From assembly GCA_947649645.1 (NCBI GenBank), contig CANSSP010000009.1, positions 48,236-112,235 on the forward strand: a stretch of 64,000 nt of DNA. The letters run 5' to 3'. This DNA comes from an uncultured Roseburia sp. (GTDB taxonomy: Bacteria > Bacillota > Clostridia > Lachnospirales > Lachnospiraceae). Position numbers and translations under genes: made by a program. Every line of letters starts with the position of its first letter. Positions within the stretch are counted from its first letter, which is position 1. Of the stretch, positions 9,271 through 18,400 are shown piece after piece. Below the pieces are notes generated by a model, which saw only the letters and a program-made list of their open reading frames with translations, did not search any database and had not been told where the DNA came from.

Positions 9271-10656
9271 ATGAGCAGCAAAGAAATACCTTATAAAATT
9301 TATCTCGAAGAGCAGGAGATGCCGGAAAAGTGGTATAACGTCCGCGCCGATATGAAAAAGAAGCCGTCGCCGCTGCTGAACCCGGAGACATTAAAACCGA
9401 TGACGTATGAAGATTTGCAGCCGGTGTTCTGTGACGAGCTGATCCGCCAGGAGCTGGACGATACGACACCTTATATAGAGATTCCGCAGGAAATCCGCGA
9501 TTTTTATAAAATGTACCGGCCGTCGCCGCTGGTGAGAGCGTATTGTCTGGAGAAAAAGCTGGATACCCCGGCAAAGATTTATTACAAGTTTGAGGGAAAC
9601 AATACGAGCGGCAGCCACAAGCTCAATTCTGCCATCGCACAGGCTTTTTATGCGAAAAAGCAGGGATTAAAAGGTGTGACGACGGAGACGGGGGCAGGAC
9701 AGTGGGGGACGGCGCTCTCGATGGCGTGTTCCTATTTTGACCTGGACTGCAGAGTTTATATGGTAAAGGTCTCTTATGAGCAGAAGCCGTTCCGCCGGGA
9801 GGTCATGCGCACTTACGGCGCTTCGGTGACACCTTCTCCGTCAGAGACGACAGAGGTGGGAAAAAAGATTCTGGCGGCTCATCCGGGAACCACGGGAAGC
9901 CTTGGCTGCGCGATTTCGGAAGCGGTGGAGGCGGCCACGCACAGGCAGGGGTATCGATATGTGCTCGGAAGCGTGCTAAACCAGGTTCTGTTACACCAGT
10001 CCGTGATCGGCCTTGAGACGAAGACGGCGATGGACAAATATGGCATCCGGCCGGATATCATTATCGGCTGTGCCGGAGGCGGTTCCAATCTCGGCGGCCT
10101 GATATCTCCGTTTATGGGAGAAAAGTTAAAAGGAAACGCGGATTACCGGTTTATCGCGGTGGAACCCGCGTCGTGTCCGAGCCTCACACGTGGAAAATAC
10201 GCCTATGATTTCTGCGATACGGGGATGGTCTGTCCGCTGATGAAAATGTATACGCTTGGGAGCGGTTTTATCCCGTCGGCAAACCATGCCGGAGGGCTCC
10301 GCTATCACGGTATGAGTTCTGTCGTTTCTGAGCTCTATGATCAGGGACTGATGGAGGCGAGGAGCGTCGGGCAGACAGCTGTATTTGAGGCGGCCGAGCA
10401 GTTTGCCAGAGTCGAAGGAATCCTGCCGGCGCCGGAGAGCAGCCATGCCATCCGCGTTGCGATCGACGAAGCGCTCCGCTGTAAAGAAACGGGAGAAGAA
10501 AAGACAATTCTTTTCGGACTGACCGGAACGGGTTATTTTGATATGGTTGCATATGAAAAATTCCACAACGGGGAAATGACGGACTACATACCGGACGATG
10601 CGGATCTTAAGGCCGGGTTTGACGGTATTCCGAAGTTTTCGGGGAATATGGAATAA
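9271..10656 (+). CDS. trpB: TrpB2-type tryptophan synthase beta-like pyridoxal phosphate enzyme
   Basis: The protein has 461 residues, longer than classical TrpB (about 400) and matching the TrpB2 class. The PLP lysine is in SGSHKLN (about K117) and the phosphate-binding glycine loop is GCAGGGSN at about 268-275. The N-terminal extension with RPSPLVRA and the GAGQWGTALS segment fit TrpB2. The enzyme may join indole (or indole released elsewhere) to serine. No trpA or other trp gene is in the window, so a salvage role is plausible. ATG 9271 is chosen for the AGGAG before it; in-frame codons upstream look non-coding. Confidence 0.9.
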   Translation: MSSKEIPYKIYLEEQEMPEKWYNVRADMKKKPSPLLNPETLKPMTYEDLQPVFCDELIRQELDDTTPYIEIPQEIRDFYKMYRPSPLVRAYCLEKKLDTPAKIYYKFEGNNTSGSHKLNSAIAQAFYAKKQGLKGVTTETGAGQWGTALSMACSYFDLDCRVYMVKVSYEQKPFRREVMRTYGASVTPSPSETTEVGKKILAAHPGTTGSLGCAISEAVEAATHRQGYRYVLGSVLNQVLLHQSVIGLETKTAMDKYGIRPDIIIGCAGGGSNLGGLISPFMGEKLKGNADYRFIAVEPASCPSLTRGKYAYDFCDTGMVCPLMKMYTLGSGFIPSANHAGGLRYHGMSSVVSELYDQGLMEARSVGQTAVFEAAEQFARVEGILPAPESSHAIRVAIDEALRCKETGEEKTILFGLTGTGYFDMVAYEKFHNGEMTDYIPDDADLKAGFDGIPKFSGNME

Positions 10657-10671
10657 GGAAGAGGCGATATG

Positions 10672-10706
10672 AAGCGGGGCGGATGCGTTATTCTGTCCCG
10701 CTTTTT
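10672..10706 (+). terminator. Rho-independent terminator after the TrpB2 gene
   Basis: AAGCGGG pairs with CCCGCTT around a loop of about 17 bases, followed by TTTTT. The gap 10657-10934 otherwise holds only the regulator promoter. Confidence 0.7.
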
Positions 10707-10848
10707 CTGGTTTATGGCAGAACTTCCGGCAGCCTGCAGTCAGAGAGACGTACTCTGTAACCGATCCGGCCTGCGGAAGGATAAGGCTGCCCGGGAAAAA
10801 GGTCTGGTTCCCCGGGTGCCCAAACCTGCAGGATCTGGTCCGGATCCT

Positions 10849-10903
10849 GTAAGAAATCCGTAAGATTTTTCCCCGTGCTTTTGTAAGGATTGCCCGGTAA
10901 GAT
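10849..10903 (+). promoter_or_regulatory. Activator-type promoter of the response regulator gene, copy 1 of a duplicated promoter
   Basis: GTAAGA at 10849 is repeated at 10860 (11 bp, one helical turn), again as GTAAGG at 10883, and the block ends in TAAGAT at 10898-10903, a good -10. There is no clear -35. Direct repeats at 11-bp spacing next to the -35 region are typical of OmpR/PhoB-family sites. The whole arrangement recurs at 11808. Confidence 0.7.
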
Positions 10904-10934
10904 GCAGACAGACCGTAAAAGGAGAGTGGATTCG

Positions 10935-11660
10935 ATGAAAAACGAACAGATACTGGTGGTGGACGACGACAGGGAGATTGTAAAGGCGCTTGCGATCCTG
11001 CTTGAACAGGAAGGATACGAGGTGCTGAAAGCTTACGACGGGATGCAGGCGCTCGATCTGCTCACATCAAATTCCGTCCGGCTCGTGTTAATCGATGTGA
11101 TGATGCCAAGGCTTGACGGGCTGTCGGCCGTCATGAAAATCAGAGAGCGACAGAATATACCGATTATTGTCTTAAGTGCCAAGAGCGAGGAGACGGACAA
11201 GGTGTTAGGGCTTTCCATGGGGGCTGACGATTATGTCGCAAAACCATATAATCCCAGGGAGCTGGCGGCGAGAGTCAGGAGTCATCTGCGGCGCTACACC
11301 AGTCTTGGGGATATCAATGCCAGTCCGGCTGCAGGGGAGATCCGGAACGGCAGACTTATGTACCGCACCGATGAGCGTGTTTTGTACGCGGACGACGAGC
11401 CGGTCCGGCTGACGGCGACGGAGACAAAGATCATGGATCTTCTGATGCGCAATCCGGGCAGGATATTTCCGGCGGAAGAGATTTACCGCCGTGTCTGGGA
11501 AGAGGAGAGCTTTGCGCCGGAAAATACGGTGATGGTACATATCCGGCGTATCCGCGAAAAAATCGAACTCAATCCGAAAGAGCCGGAGTATTTAAAGGTG
11601 GTCTGGGGAATCGGATATAAAATCGAAAAGATGGAGAATTTAAGGCGCAGCGGCGTATGA
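10935..11660 (+). CDS. OmpR/PhoB-family response regulator
   Basis: The protein has 241 residues. The receiver has the acidic cluster DDD at 10-12, phospho-acceptor Asp54 (LIDVMMPRLDG) and Lys103 (DDYVAKPY). The winged-helix output domain covers about 145-235, with LTATETKIMDLLMRNPGRIF and VHIRRIREKIE. ATG 10935 follows AAAGGAG; an in-frame ATG at 10890 is less likely because it overlaps the promoter repeats. The sensor kinase gene follows at 11908 after a terminator and a second copy of the same promoter. The likely regulon includes both genes; the signal is unknown. Confidence 0.94.
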   Translation: MKNEQILVVDDDREIVKALAILLEQEGYEVLKAYDGMQALDLLTSNSVRLVLIDVMMPRLDGLSAVMKIRERQNIPIIVLSAKSEETDKVLGLSMGADDYVAKPYNPRELAARVRSHLRRYTSLGDINASPAAGEIRNGRLMYRTDERVLYADDEPVRLTATETKIMDLLMRNPGRIFPAEEIYRRVWEEESFAPENTVMVHIRRIREKIELNPKEPEYLKVVWGIGYKIEKMENLRRSGV

Positions 11661-11736
11661 GAGCCAGGGAATAACAGCCGCATCGTCACTGTCAGAGGAC
11701 GGTTCTGTCTGCATATTTTCAGGCATATCTGTAAGG

Positions 11737-11770
11737 CCTGCCTGCCATCCGGCGGGCAGGTCTGTTTTTT
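11737..11770 (+). terminator. Rho-independent terminator between regulator and kinase genes
   Basis: CCTGCCTGCC and GGCGGGCAGG pair around ATCC with one G-T pair, followed by TCTGTTTTTT. It separates the two genes of one signalling pair, which fits the kinase having its own promoter. Confidence 0.85.
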
Positions 11771-11807
11771 ATCCCGTAAATATCATGGCCAGAACTCGCA
11801 GATTTTT

Positions 11808-11862
11808 GTAAGAAATCCGTAAGATTCTGCTCTGCACTTTTGTAAGGATTACCGGATAAGAT
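11808..11862 (+). promoter_or_regulatory. Activator-type promoter of the sensor kinase gene, copy 2 of the duplicated promoter
   Basis: GTAAGA at 11808 and 11819, GTAAGG at 11842 and TAAGAT at 11857-11862 reproduce the 11, 23 and 15 base steps of the block at 10849. The first 18 bases of the two blocks are identical. Confidence 0.7.
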
Positions 11863-11907
11863 AATTTCAGGCTGAATAGCCGGAATATAGAAAGGTGGTG
11901 TAGGGAA

Positions 11908-14226
11908 TTGGACACAAAAGTAAAAAAACAAAGAATCATCGTCAGTTTTGTATCTTTTTTTCTTGGGGTGAGTTTTCTGCTCACAAGCGGGGCGGCATTG
12001 CTCCGCCAGAGTATTGTAGCAGGCTGGTCGGGCGACGGGTGGGCAAGGCTGCGGGAAACGGATTATCAGAATACAATGGACTTCCGGGAGTATGTGCAGA
12101 ACCGTCTGTTTATCTTTCTGGTGATGGCGACAGGAGGGGAAATCAGTGGATATTATGGGCCGGACGGCTATTACAGGAACACCTATGACGACGTCTTTTA
12201 TGGAACAGGGACAGATACCGTGACGGAGGATTTTTTTCTGGAAGCGGGGGCGACAACCGGAGAGTTATATGAGACGGAGCAGCAGGCGGCGACAGAGGCT
12301 TCGAAAAAGAAGACGAAGAAGGAAAACGAGGCCGATGCAAAGGCATACCATGAAGCCATCAGGGAAAACAAAAATCTGCGTTACCGTATCGTCTGCGACG
12401 GAAAAGAGAAGTTTTCGAATATGGACGATCTCGTGTGGGACAAAGAGCGGGCATCGCTTCCGGACGGCTACAATTTTTATCTTTTTTTTGATGGAGAGAA
12501 AGTAACGATCATGAAGGACGGGACCGAAGTGGATGTCTATGGGGACGGCTATTTCCGCGACAATTCGCAGTGGTATGTTCCGGGGTATCAGAATTTTGTA
12601 GTGGATACCGATCTGGAAAAAGTGGAGATCACCATACTGGCAGCAAAAGAACCTGTTTATTATTCTTATGTGAAATACGGGGAAGAAGGCTATATCCGCA
12701 CGGAGAGCAGACTCTTTTCCATTGCAGAAGATTTAAGGCAGGGCAGAGATGAACTATGCCGGGGTGTCACCGGTATTTTCTTTGGCATTGTTTTTCTGGC
12801 AGTCTGCTTTTTTTTGCGCAGGGAGAAAAAAGAGGCTGACTTTATGATCGGCCTCTTTACCGGAAAAATCTGGATGGAAGCAAAGATACCGGTATTTTTG
12901 TTTTTTCTGGCGGGACTGCGCCGGATTCTGCGAAATGCATTCCTGATGGATGTAGCGACGGCATATTCCTTTGGTTCTGTCTGGGAGGAGACGGCGTGGG
13001 CTGAAATGGGTTATTCCGTGTCGGAAGTGTGGTATACCCTGTGTGATTACGCGGCAGAACATCCTGTTTTTCTGCTTGCCTGTTTCTGGACGGCATGGCT
13101 GGTTTTCAATGACATACGCAAAAATCGCAGTCGATTTTTCCACGGCCTGTTTACACGGCTGGTGCAGACGGTGCGTACGGCAGAGTTAAAGCAGCCGTTT
13201 TCCGTACAGGCGGTGCACCGTTTTCTGCTGATTGTATCTGTGAGTTTCCTGTTTGTCGTTCTGTTTTTCGCACTCTGTATATCCGCGGGAGAGGGTATCA
13301 CGAACGATGTGGAAACAATACTGACCGGTCTGTTTCTGTTCGCGGTTTTTCTGGGGGTGTGTTATCACTGTCTTTATAGGACAAGGCGCCAGGCGGCCGA
13401 ACTGGATATTCTGGCGGACTATCTTACAGCCGTCCACAACGGGGATTATTCCGAAAAGGACGGATTGCCGGAAGACTCTGCGCTAAAGCCATTGTATGAT
13501 CAGATTGCGGGAATCGGACAGGGGATGGAGAAGGCGGTGGGAGAGCAGCTTCGGAGTGAGCGCATGAAGGTAGAGCTCGTCGCAAATGTTTCCCATGATA
13601 TCCGGACGCCGCTGACCTCTATTATCAGTTATGTCCAGTTTTTAAAGCAGGAAGAAGGCCTGCCGGAACACGTAAGGGATTATATCCACATTCTGGACGA
13701 GAAATCGGAGCGGCTCAACAATATGGTACAGGATGTATTCGCCGTCAGCAAAGCGGCATCCGGGCAGCTTCCTGTGGAATTAAAAGAGCTCGATTTCGGA
13801 AAACTTCTGCGGCAGACGCTGGCGGATATGACAGAACAGATACAAAAGAGCGCGGTTACGGTAAAGGCGGAGATCCCGGAATATGCCGTACATATCGTGG
13901 CAGACGGCGGACGGATGTACCGGGTGTTCCAGAATCTTATTTTAAACGCGTTGAAGTATTCGCTCGACGGCTCGCGCGTGTTTGTGACCCTGAGGGAGGA
14001 AGAGGGAGAGGCTGTGGCGTGTGTGAAAAATACATCCAGGCAGGAATTATATGCCGTGAGTGGTTTTACAGAGCGGTTTGTGCGCGGCGATGAGAGCCGG
14101 ACAGACGGCGGAACAGGTCTGGGGCTCTCGATTGCCAAAAGTTTTACAGAGGCGTGTGGCGGAATATTTGCCCTGGAGACAAACGCGGATCTGTTTGTGG
14201 TTACGGTGAGATTTTCAAAAAGGTAA
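11908..14226 (+). CDS. Membrane sensor histidine kinase of the adjacent response regulator
   Basis: The protein has 772 residues and starts at TTG 11908 with AGGTGG nine bases upstream. One membrane helix lies at about 11-32, then a large external segment to about 285 containing a very charged EAxxKKxxKKE stretch. Several helices lie between about 290 and 495. The phospho-acceptor His is at about 563 in NVSHDIRTPLTS, the N-box (NLILNALKYS) at about 675, and the G-box DGGTGLGLSIAKSF near the end. The kinase senses an unknown external cue and should phosphorylate the regulator at 10935. Its end overlaps the convergent DUF6179 gene by 12 bases. Confidence 0.93.
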   Translation: MDTKVKKQRIIVSFVSFFLGVSFLLTSGAALLRQSIVAGWSGDGWARLRETDYQNTMDFREYVQNRLFIFLVMATGGEISGYYGPDGYYRNTYDDVFYGTGTDTVTEDFFLEAGATTGELYETEQQAATEASKKKTKKENEADAKAYHEAIRENKNLRYRIVCDGKEKFSNMDDLVWDKERASLPDGYNFYLFFDGEKVTIMKDGTEVDVYGDGYFRDNSQWYVPGYQNFVVDTDLEKVEITILAAKEPVYYSYVKYGEEGYIRTESRLFSIAEDLRQGRDELCRGVTGIFFGIVFLAVCFFLRREKKEADFMIGLFTGKIWMEAKIPVFLFFLAGLRRILRNAFLMDVATAYSFGSVWEETAWAEMGYSVSEVWYTLCDYAAEHPVFLLACFWTAWLVFNDIRKNRSRFFHGLFTRLVQTVRTAELKQPFSVQAVHRFLLIVSVSFLFVVLFFALCISAGEGITNDVETILTGLFLFAVFLGVCYHCLYRTRRQAAELDILADYLTAVHNGDYSEKDGLPEDSALKPLYDQIAGIGQGMEKAVGEQLRSERMKVELVANVSHDIRTPLTSIISYVQFLKQEEGLPEHVRDYIHILDEKSERLNNMVQDVFAVSKAASGQLPVELKELDFGKLLRQTLADMTEQIQKSAVTVKAEIPEYAVHIVADGGRMYRVFQNLILNALKYSLDGSRVFVTLREEEGEAVACVKNTSRQELYAVSGFTERFVRGDESRTDGGTGLGLSIAKSFTEACGGIFALETNADLFVVTVRFSKR

Positions 14227-15081
14227 CAGAGTGCTGCCGACGTCTTCGTCCAACGGGAAAATCACGTGAAGCTGTCCGTTCTGTACCGCCGTATGAATAC
14301 GCACTGCGATGTTTCGGGCATCGCAGCAGAGATAGGATAAAAGGCCGGGATCGCTGTCATAAAATTGTCCGACCAGAGCCTTCGTAAATCGGATTACCAT
14401 ATGCTCTGTCGCTGAAACAGATTCCGGCCCAAAGATTTCGGATAAAAGATCATGATCTTCCCTTTGGAAACCCACGCTGCCGTATGGTTTTCGAAGAGCG
14501 ATGTGGCCGATGGCATTCTGCAGTACAAGATCGCAGATATTTTCATACATGTCTTCGTATGTGGGAGTATACTGCCGTAAAATCTGTGTCACACAGTTTG
14601 TGCCAAAGAAATTCAGAAAATGCTGTTCTGTCCGGATGGCGTCGAGGTAGAAATCAACTGCGTCGGCGCCTTTCATGGAACTGTGGTCGGACAGCAGTGG
14701 ATAATCCAGTGTCAGAAGAGTATCCTGGGGGCGAAACGTGGCGTCATACCATTTTAAAAATGCGGGAATGCCTTTCTGCACCGTGTCGGAAAGGCATTTG
14801 ACGCCATAGTCTTCGAATATAGGCGAGAGCGTATTAAAATTATGCCTTATGCGGTCTGTTTTTTCGAGGACGAGCCGTAAGCCAGTCTGATACTGTTCTT
14901 TTACAGAGATTTCTTTCGGGGCGGGAGCCAGGGAGGAGTGGCGGTATTCCTCCAGACAATACAGCACGGCTTCCATCAGGCTCTGTGCCGTTTCATAGGA
15001 GACAGATGTGCTTTCTCCTCTGGTGTATCTGTGCGCCAGCGCAGAAACAAGCGGGAGCAGATCTTCCATTTTTTCATCCAT
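14215..15081 (-). CDS. DUF6179-family protein of unknown function
   Basis: This 288-residue soluble protein has no signal peptide. Its start has the pattern LLPLVSALAHRYTRGESTSVSYETAQSLM, then a long helical middle and a C-terminal IHTAVQNGQLHVIFPLD. I recognise it as DUF6179, a family of clostridia that sits next to DUF6323, as here. GGAGG lies 8 bases before the ATG, within the end of the upstream gene, so the two are coupled. No catalytic motif can be seen and no function is proposed. Confidence 0.75.
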   Translation of the reverse strand: MDEKMEDLLPLVSALAHRYTRGESTSVSYETAQSLMEAVLYCLEEYRHSSLAPAPKEISVKEQYQTGLRLVLEKTDRIRHNFNTLSPIFEDYGVKCLSDTVQKGIPAFLKWYDATFRPQDTLLTLDYPLLSDHSSMKGADAVDFYLDAIRTEQHFLNFFGTNCVTQILRQYTPTYEDMYENICDLVLQNAIGHIALRKPYGSVGFQREDHDLLSEIFGPESVSATEHMVIRFTKALVGQFYDSDPGLLSYLCCDARNIAVRIHTAVQNGQLHVIFPLDEDVGSTLLPF

Positions 15082-15086
15082 ACGTA

Positions 15087-15623
15087 TTACCTCCAGCAGA
15101 GATCGCGCAGAGCGGTAAGATATAGTTCATAGTCCCATCTCCGGACAATATCGAATGCTTCAGACTGTCCCTTTGCCTGTGTCTTCTGATATCCCCTGTA
15201 ACCTGCCCGGATGGCCTGTGCGAAGATATCAAGACATGTTCCTTCCAGATAGCTGAGATCTCCATAGCAGACTGTCTCGAACTGTTCCCGCATGAAATTC
15301 AGAAGTTCATCATCGGTAATTTCGTCCAGCATTTCATTTTTATAGAGATAAAAGATTTCCTGCAGCCGTGACAATGTTTCGACATAGTTGTCCTGCGACA
15401 GAAAAGAAGAGTCGCAGAAAGCATAGATGATCTGCGGCAGGATGCCCGGCCCGAATTCCACACGCCGTTCTTCTCTGAGAACACGTTTTTTTTCCTCAAG
15501 AAGAAGTGCTGTATCCTGTTCCGATAAGGTCAGGCCATATTTTAAAGTATACTCGTTTGTTTCCTGCACCTGTTTCATCCATGTCTGATTGCTTAACAGT
15601 TCCAGCCAGTTCTGCTTATTCAT
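15087..15623 (-). CDS. DUF6323-family protein of unknown function
   Basis: The 178-residue helical protein has the segment LTLSEQDTALLLEEKKRVLREERRVEFG, which I recognise from DUF6323, followed by YAFCDSSFLSQDNYVETLSRLQEIFYLYKNE. A strong GGAGG precedes the ATG at 15623. It is the first gene of a two-gene operon with DUF6179. The pair is divergent from a chemoreceptor gene. No function is known to me. Confidence 0.75.
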   Translation of the reverse strand: MNKQNWLELLSNQTWMKQVQETNEYTLKYGLTLSEQDTALLLEEKKRVLREERRVEFGPGILPQIIYAFCDSSFLSQDNYVETLSRLQEIFYLYKNEMLDEITDDELLNFMREQFETVCYGDLSYLEGTCLDIFAQAIRAGYRGYQKTQAKGQSEAFDIVRRWDYELYLTALRDLCWR

Positions 15624-15763
15624 AGACACCTCCGTTTTATTGCGTGATCGTCTGATATCCGGCTGCATTCTCCCTGTTTACATTCCGGTATGGTTTCATG
15701 CAGTGTGTCGGGGAGTGCAGGGACAAAGGGAATAATACACTTATTTCGAAAAAGGGACAAGTC

Positions 15764-15792
15764 TTGAAGTGATATTGCTTTTGCGGTATAAT
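15764..15792 (+). promoter_or_regulatory. Sigma-A promoter upstream of the chemoreceptor gene
   Basis: TTGAAG at 15764-15769, a 17-base spacer and a perfect TATAAT at 15787-15792. A second TATAAT lies at 15852-15857 without a clear -35. The 272-base gap 15624-15895 holds these and nothing else I can see. No sigma-28 consensus was found here. Confidence 0.65.
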
Positions 15793-15895
15793 AGTATATA
15801 GAAAGGGGATCGTTTCAAAACAAAACAGTGGAAAATTTCGTCAAAGTGTAATATAATAGAGCGAACGCAGATGTATTACATTTGGGAGGGCTGTT

Positions 15896-17389
15896 ATGCA
15901 AAAAGAAAACAAATTCCGGTATAACGACCAGGGCGAGCGATATCGCAGGATGAACTTTGTCTTTATTATAGCGGCATGCTGTCTGTGGGCAATGTTTTTC
16001 GTGTATCTGCTTTTCGAACTGTTCAGGAAGGAGATTTCGACTTCGACAGTTTATGGCAATCTGGCGCTTGTGGCAATCTTTTTTATTCTCGATCTGATTT
16101 TATATTTTGCAAACCGGACAAGTCTGAGGATGAAACAGGCAGTCGTGATTCAGATGGGACTTGTTTTTCTGCTTCTCGGGCTGCAGACAGATGCAGAATT
16201 TCTCTATTTTGCACTGATCGGGGTTGTGGCGATGCAGATACCTTATTATGATAAGAAAGCGTTTAATATCACCTGTATTTCATATGCCCTGACATACTCG
16301 GTGGTTGTGATTGTACGGTTTTGGAAAAATATCGGTTTCGGCGACGTGGATGGAATGTGCAAAATGATCTGCGTCTATCTGATGCTGCTCCTGCTCTTTC
16401 GTCTGGGCAATATTGTTAAGGTATTCAGTGATCACGCGCTTGGCTCGGCGGAGCACCAGAGTGACAGACAGAAAGAGATCCTGAACGGGGTTATCGATAT
16501 CTCAAAGACTGTTCAGGAAGAATCTGAAAAGAGCAGCGGCCTTGTCGATGAGCTTCTGGACGCGACGAGGGCGGTGGCGCAGAGTATGCGCGAGATTACG
16601 TCGGCGTCGAACACGACGGCCCGGAGCATTGAAGACCAGAACAGTATGACGCAGAATATTCAGTCGGCAATCGGCGAGACCGGGGAGCGCTCGAAAAAGA
16701 TGGTGGGAATCGCAATGGATTCAAACGAGAGCATCCATGAGAACATGCAGGTGATGGAAGAGTTGAAATCTCAGTCAGAACAGATTGCAGCTACGAACCG
16801 TGAAGTGACAGAGTCCATGGAAAAACTTCAGAACAAGACGAAGGAAGTTGAAGAAATCGCCAGCATGATTTTAAATATCTCCAGTCAGACAAATCTTCTC
16901 GCCTTAAATGCTTCTATTGAGAGTGCGAGAGCCGGGGAAGCGGGCCGTGGTTTCGCCGTCGTGGCGGAGCAGATCGGTCAGCTGGCGGAGCAGACACGCA
17001 GTTCGACGGAGCAGATCACACGGATTATCAATGAACTCAATGCGAACGCAAAACAGGTTGTGGAGTCTGTGGAGACGTCTGTAGAAGCAACGGCGGATCA
17101 GAATAAGAAGATTCTGACTGCGGCCGATTCCTTCGAAAAGCTGAACCAGAATATGATGCAGCTGATTGAGGATATCAACGATATGGATCAGCAGATTCTT
17201 GGCCTTTCTGATTCCAATAACCGGATTGTTGAGAATATATCGCATTTGTCGGCGGCGACGGAAGAGGTAACGGCGAGCGCGGAGCAGGTGCGTGAGATGA
17301 GCGAGCAGAATCTGGGGTTTGCAGAGGAAGTGAAAGGTGCGATCGGAACGATCAGAGATAAGACGGACGGGATGCGCCAGTATTTCTGA
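15896..17389 (+). CDS. Methyl-accepting chemotaxis protein with a six-helix membrane sensor region
   Basis: The protein has 497 residues. Six hydrophobic helices lie within about residues 18-175, with very short loops and no external ligand domain. After them comes a coiled-coil methylation region and the conserved hairpin tip at about 322-375 ([39 protein letters not shown]). No HAMP domain is obvious. Receptors of this kind probably sense membrane or energy state, or a hydrophobic cue, and signal through CheW/CheA. The start follows GGGAGGG. A strong terminator follows the gene. Confidence 0.93.
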   Translation: MQKENKFRYNDQGERYRRMNFVFIIAACCLWAMFFVYLLFELFRKEISTSTVYGNLALVAIFFILDLILYFANRTSLRMKQAVVIQMGLVFLLLGLQTDAEFLYFALIGVVAMQIPYYDKKAFNITCISYALTYSVVVIVRFWKNIGFGDVDGMCKMICVYLMLLLLFRLGNIVKVFSDHALGSAEHQSDRQKEILNGVIDISKTVQEESEKSSGLVDELLDATRAVAQSMREITSASNTTARSIEDQNSMTQNIQSAIGETGERSKKMVGIAMDSNESIHENMQVMEELKSQSEQIAATNREVTESMEKLQNKTKEVEEIASMILNISSQTNLLALNASIESARAGEAGRGFAVVAEQIGQLAEQTRSSTEQITRIINELNANAKQVVESVETSVEATADQNKKILTAADSFEKLNQNMMQLIEDINDMDQQILGLSDSNNRIVENISHLSAATEEVTASAEQVREMSEQNLGFAEEVKGAIGTIRDKTDGMRQYF

Positions 17390-17420
17390 CGGCATGCTGC
17401 CAGGAAAAAATTTGACAGAT

Positions 17421-17457
17421 ACCGCCGCATATGGATGATACCATGGCGGCGGTTTTA
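17421..17457 (+). terminator. Rho-independent terminator after the chemoreceptor gene
   Basis: ACCGCCGC and GCGGCGGT pair, with further pairing of ATGG and CCAT inside, followed by TTTTATT. Confidence 0.8.
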
Positions 17458-17516
17458 TTCACTTTATGGAAAAGTGTCGCCAGGGCACGTGTATCCCTGG
17501 AAACGGAGGGAAAATG

Positions 17517-18149
17517 ATGGGAAAAATCATACTTGCTTCTGCATCGCCCAGGAGGCGGGAGCTATTGGAACAGATCGGTATCCGGTTTGAGGTTATTCCG
17601 GCGCGGGGCGACGAACACGCTGTGAAAAACAGACCGGAAGAGATTGTGAGAGAAATGGCAGAAAGAAAAGCGGGAGAAGTGGCAGCGGCGATAAAAGAGA
17701 CGGCGATACTGGTGATCGGAGCGGACACCATCGTCGCATGTCCCAAGGAAGGGACGGACGAGTTGAAAATACTGGGAAAACCACGGGATGATGCAGAGGC
17801 ATTTTCCATGCTTTCCATGCTTGCGGGCAGAACGCATTTTGTTTATACGGGGGTTTCTGTCGTGGTCGTTGACGCGGAAGGAGAAAAAACAGTGCACACT
17901 TTTTTTGAAAAGACATCTGTGACAATGCGCCCGATGCAGGATCAGGAGATCCGACGCTATATTGCAACCGGGGAACCGGCAGACAAGGCCGGAGCCTATG
18001 GAATCCAAGGAAAATGTGCAATATATATTGACAAAATTGACGGCGACTATAATAATGTGGTAGGGCTTCCGGTGGCGGCACTCTGCCGGGAGCTTATGAA
18101 AGCAGGCATCAGTCTGTATGAATGGCAGGGGGATGAGGATGTACGATAA
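17517..18149 (+). CDS. maf: Maf-family nucleoside triphosphate pyrophosphatase
   Basis: The protein has 210 residues. The signature LASASPRRRELLEQIG at the N-terminus, the catalytic segment VIGADTIV and the C-terminal KAGAYGIQGKCAIYIDKIDGDYNNVVGLP are diagnostic of Maf/YhdE. The family hydrolyses dTTP, UTP and modified nucleotides to monophosphates and is linked to septum control. The second of two adjacent ATGs (17517) has the better spacing from GGAGGG. The following small gene overlaps its last codons. Confidence 0.95.
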   Translation: MGKIILASASPRRRELLEQIGIRFEVIPARGDEHAVKNRPEEIVREMAERKAGEVAAAIKETAILVIGADTIVACPKEGTDELKILGKPRDDAEAFSMLSMLAGRTHFVYTGVSVVVVDAEGEKTVHTFFEKTSVTMRPMQDQEIRRYIATGEPADKAGAYGIQGKCAIYIDKIDGDYNNVVGLPVAALCRELMKAGISLYEWQGDEDVR

Positions 18150-18396
18150 AATATGTATCGAAACGTTTCTGGCGCATCAATTGCAGCTTTTTAAGGAGCC
18201 GGTAGCGGAAACGCCCGAGGAGGCAGAGGAGTTTCTGGAGGACTGTATGGCGGTGGTCTGCAAAAACAGGAAAGAAGTGCGCGCATACTTTGAAGATGCG
18301 GGAACGGATATCACTGGGATGGACGACGAAGAGCTGACTGCGGCCAGCGAAGTATTTGCCCTGCCGGATGGCAGGTATCTGATCGTGGAGGCATAA
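18139..18396 (+). CDS. Small acidic hypothetical protein
   Basis: The protein has about 85 residues and is rich in Glu and Asp (ETPEEAEEFLEDCMAVVCKN, then AGTDITGMDDEELTAASEVF). It has no membrane segment or signal peptide. ATG 18139 follows AGGGGG and overlaps the end of maf; ATG 18133 is also possible. It lies between maf and an FAD oxidoreductase on one transcript. I do not recognise the family. Confidence 0.65.
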   Translation: MYDKICIETFLAHQLQLFKEPVAETPEEAEEFLEDCMAVVCKNRKEVRAYFEDAGTDITGMDDEELTAASEVFALPDGRYLIVEA

Positions 18397-18400
18397 AGAT

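Noticed and set aside
10669..10863. A 64-codon frame after the TrpB2 gene
   Set aside because: It runs through a clear terminator hairpin and into the regulator promoter, and its composition is unlike a protein (Cys, Pro and Arg scattered, no domain).
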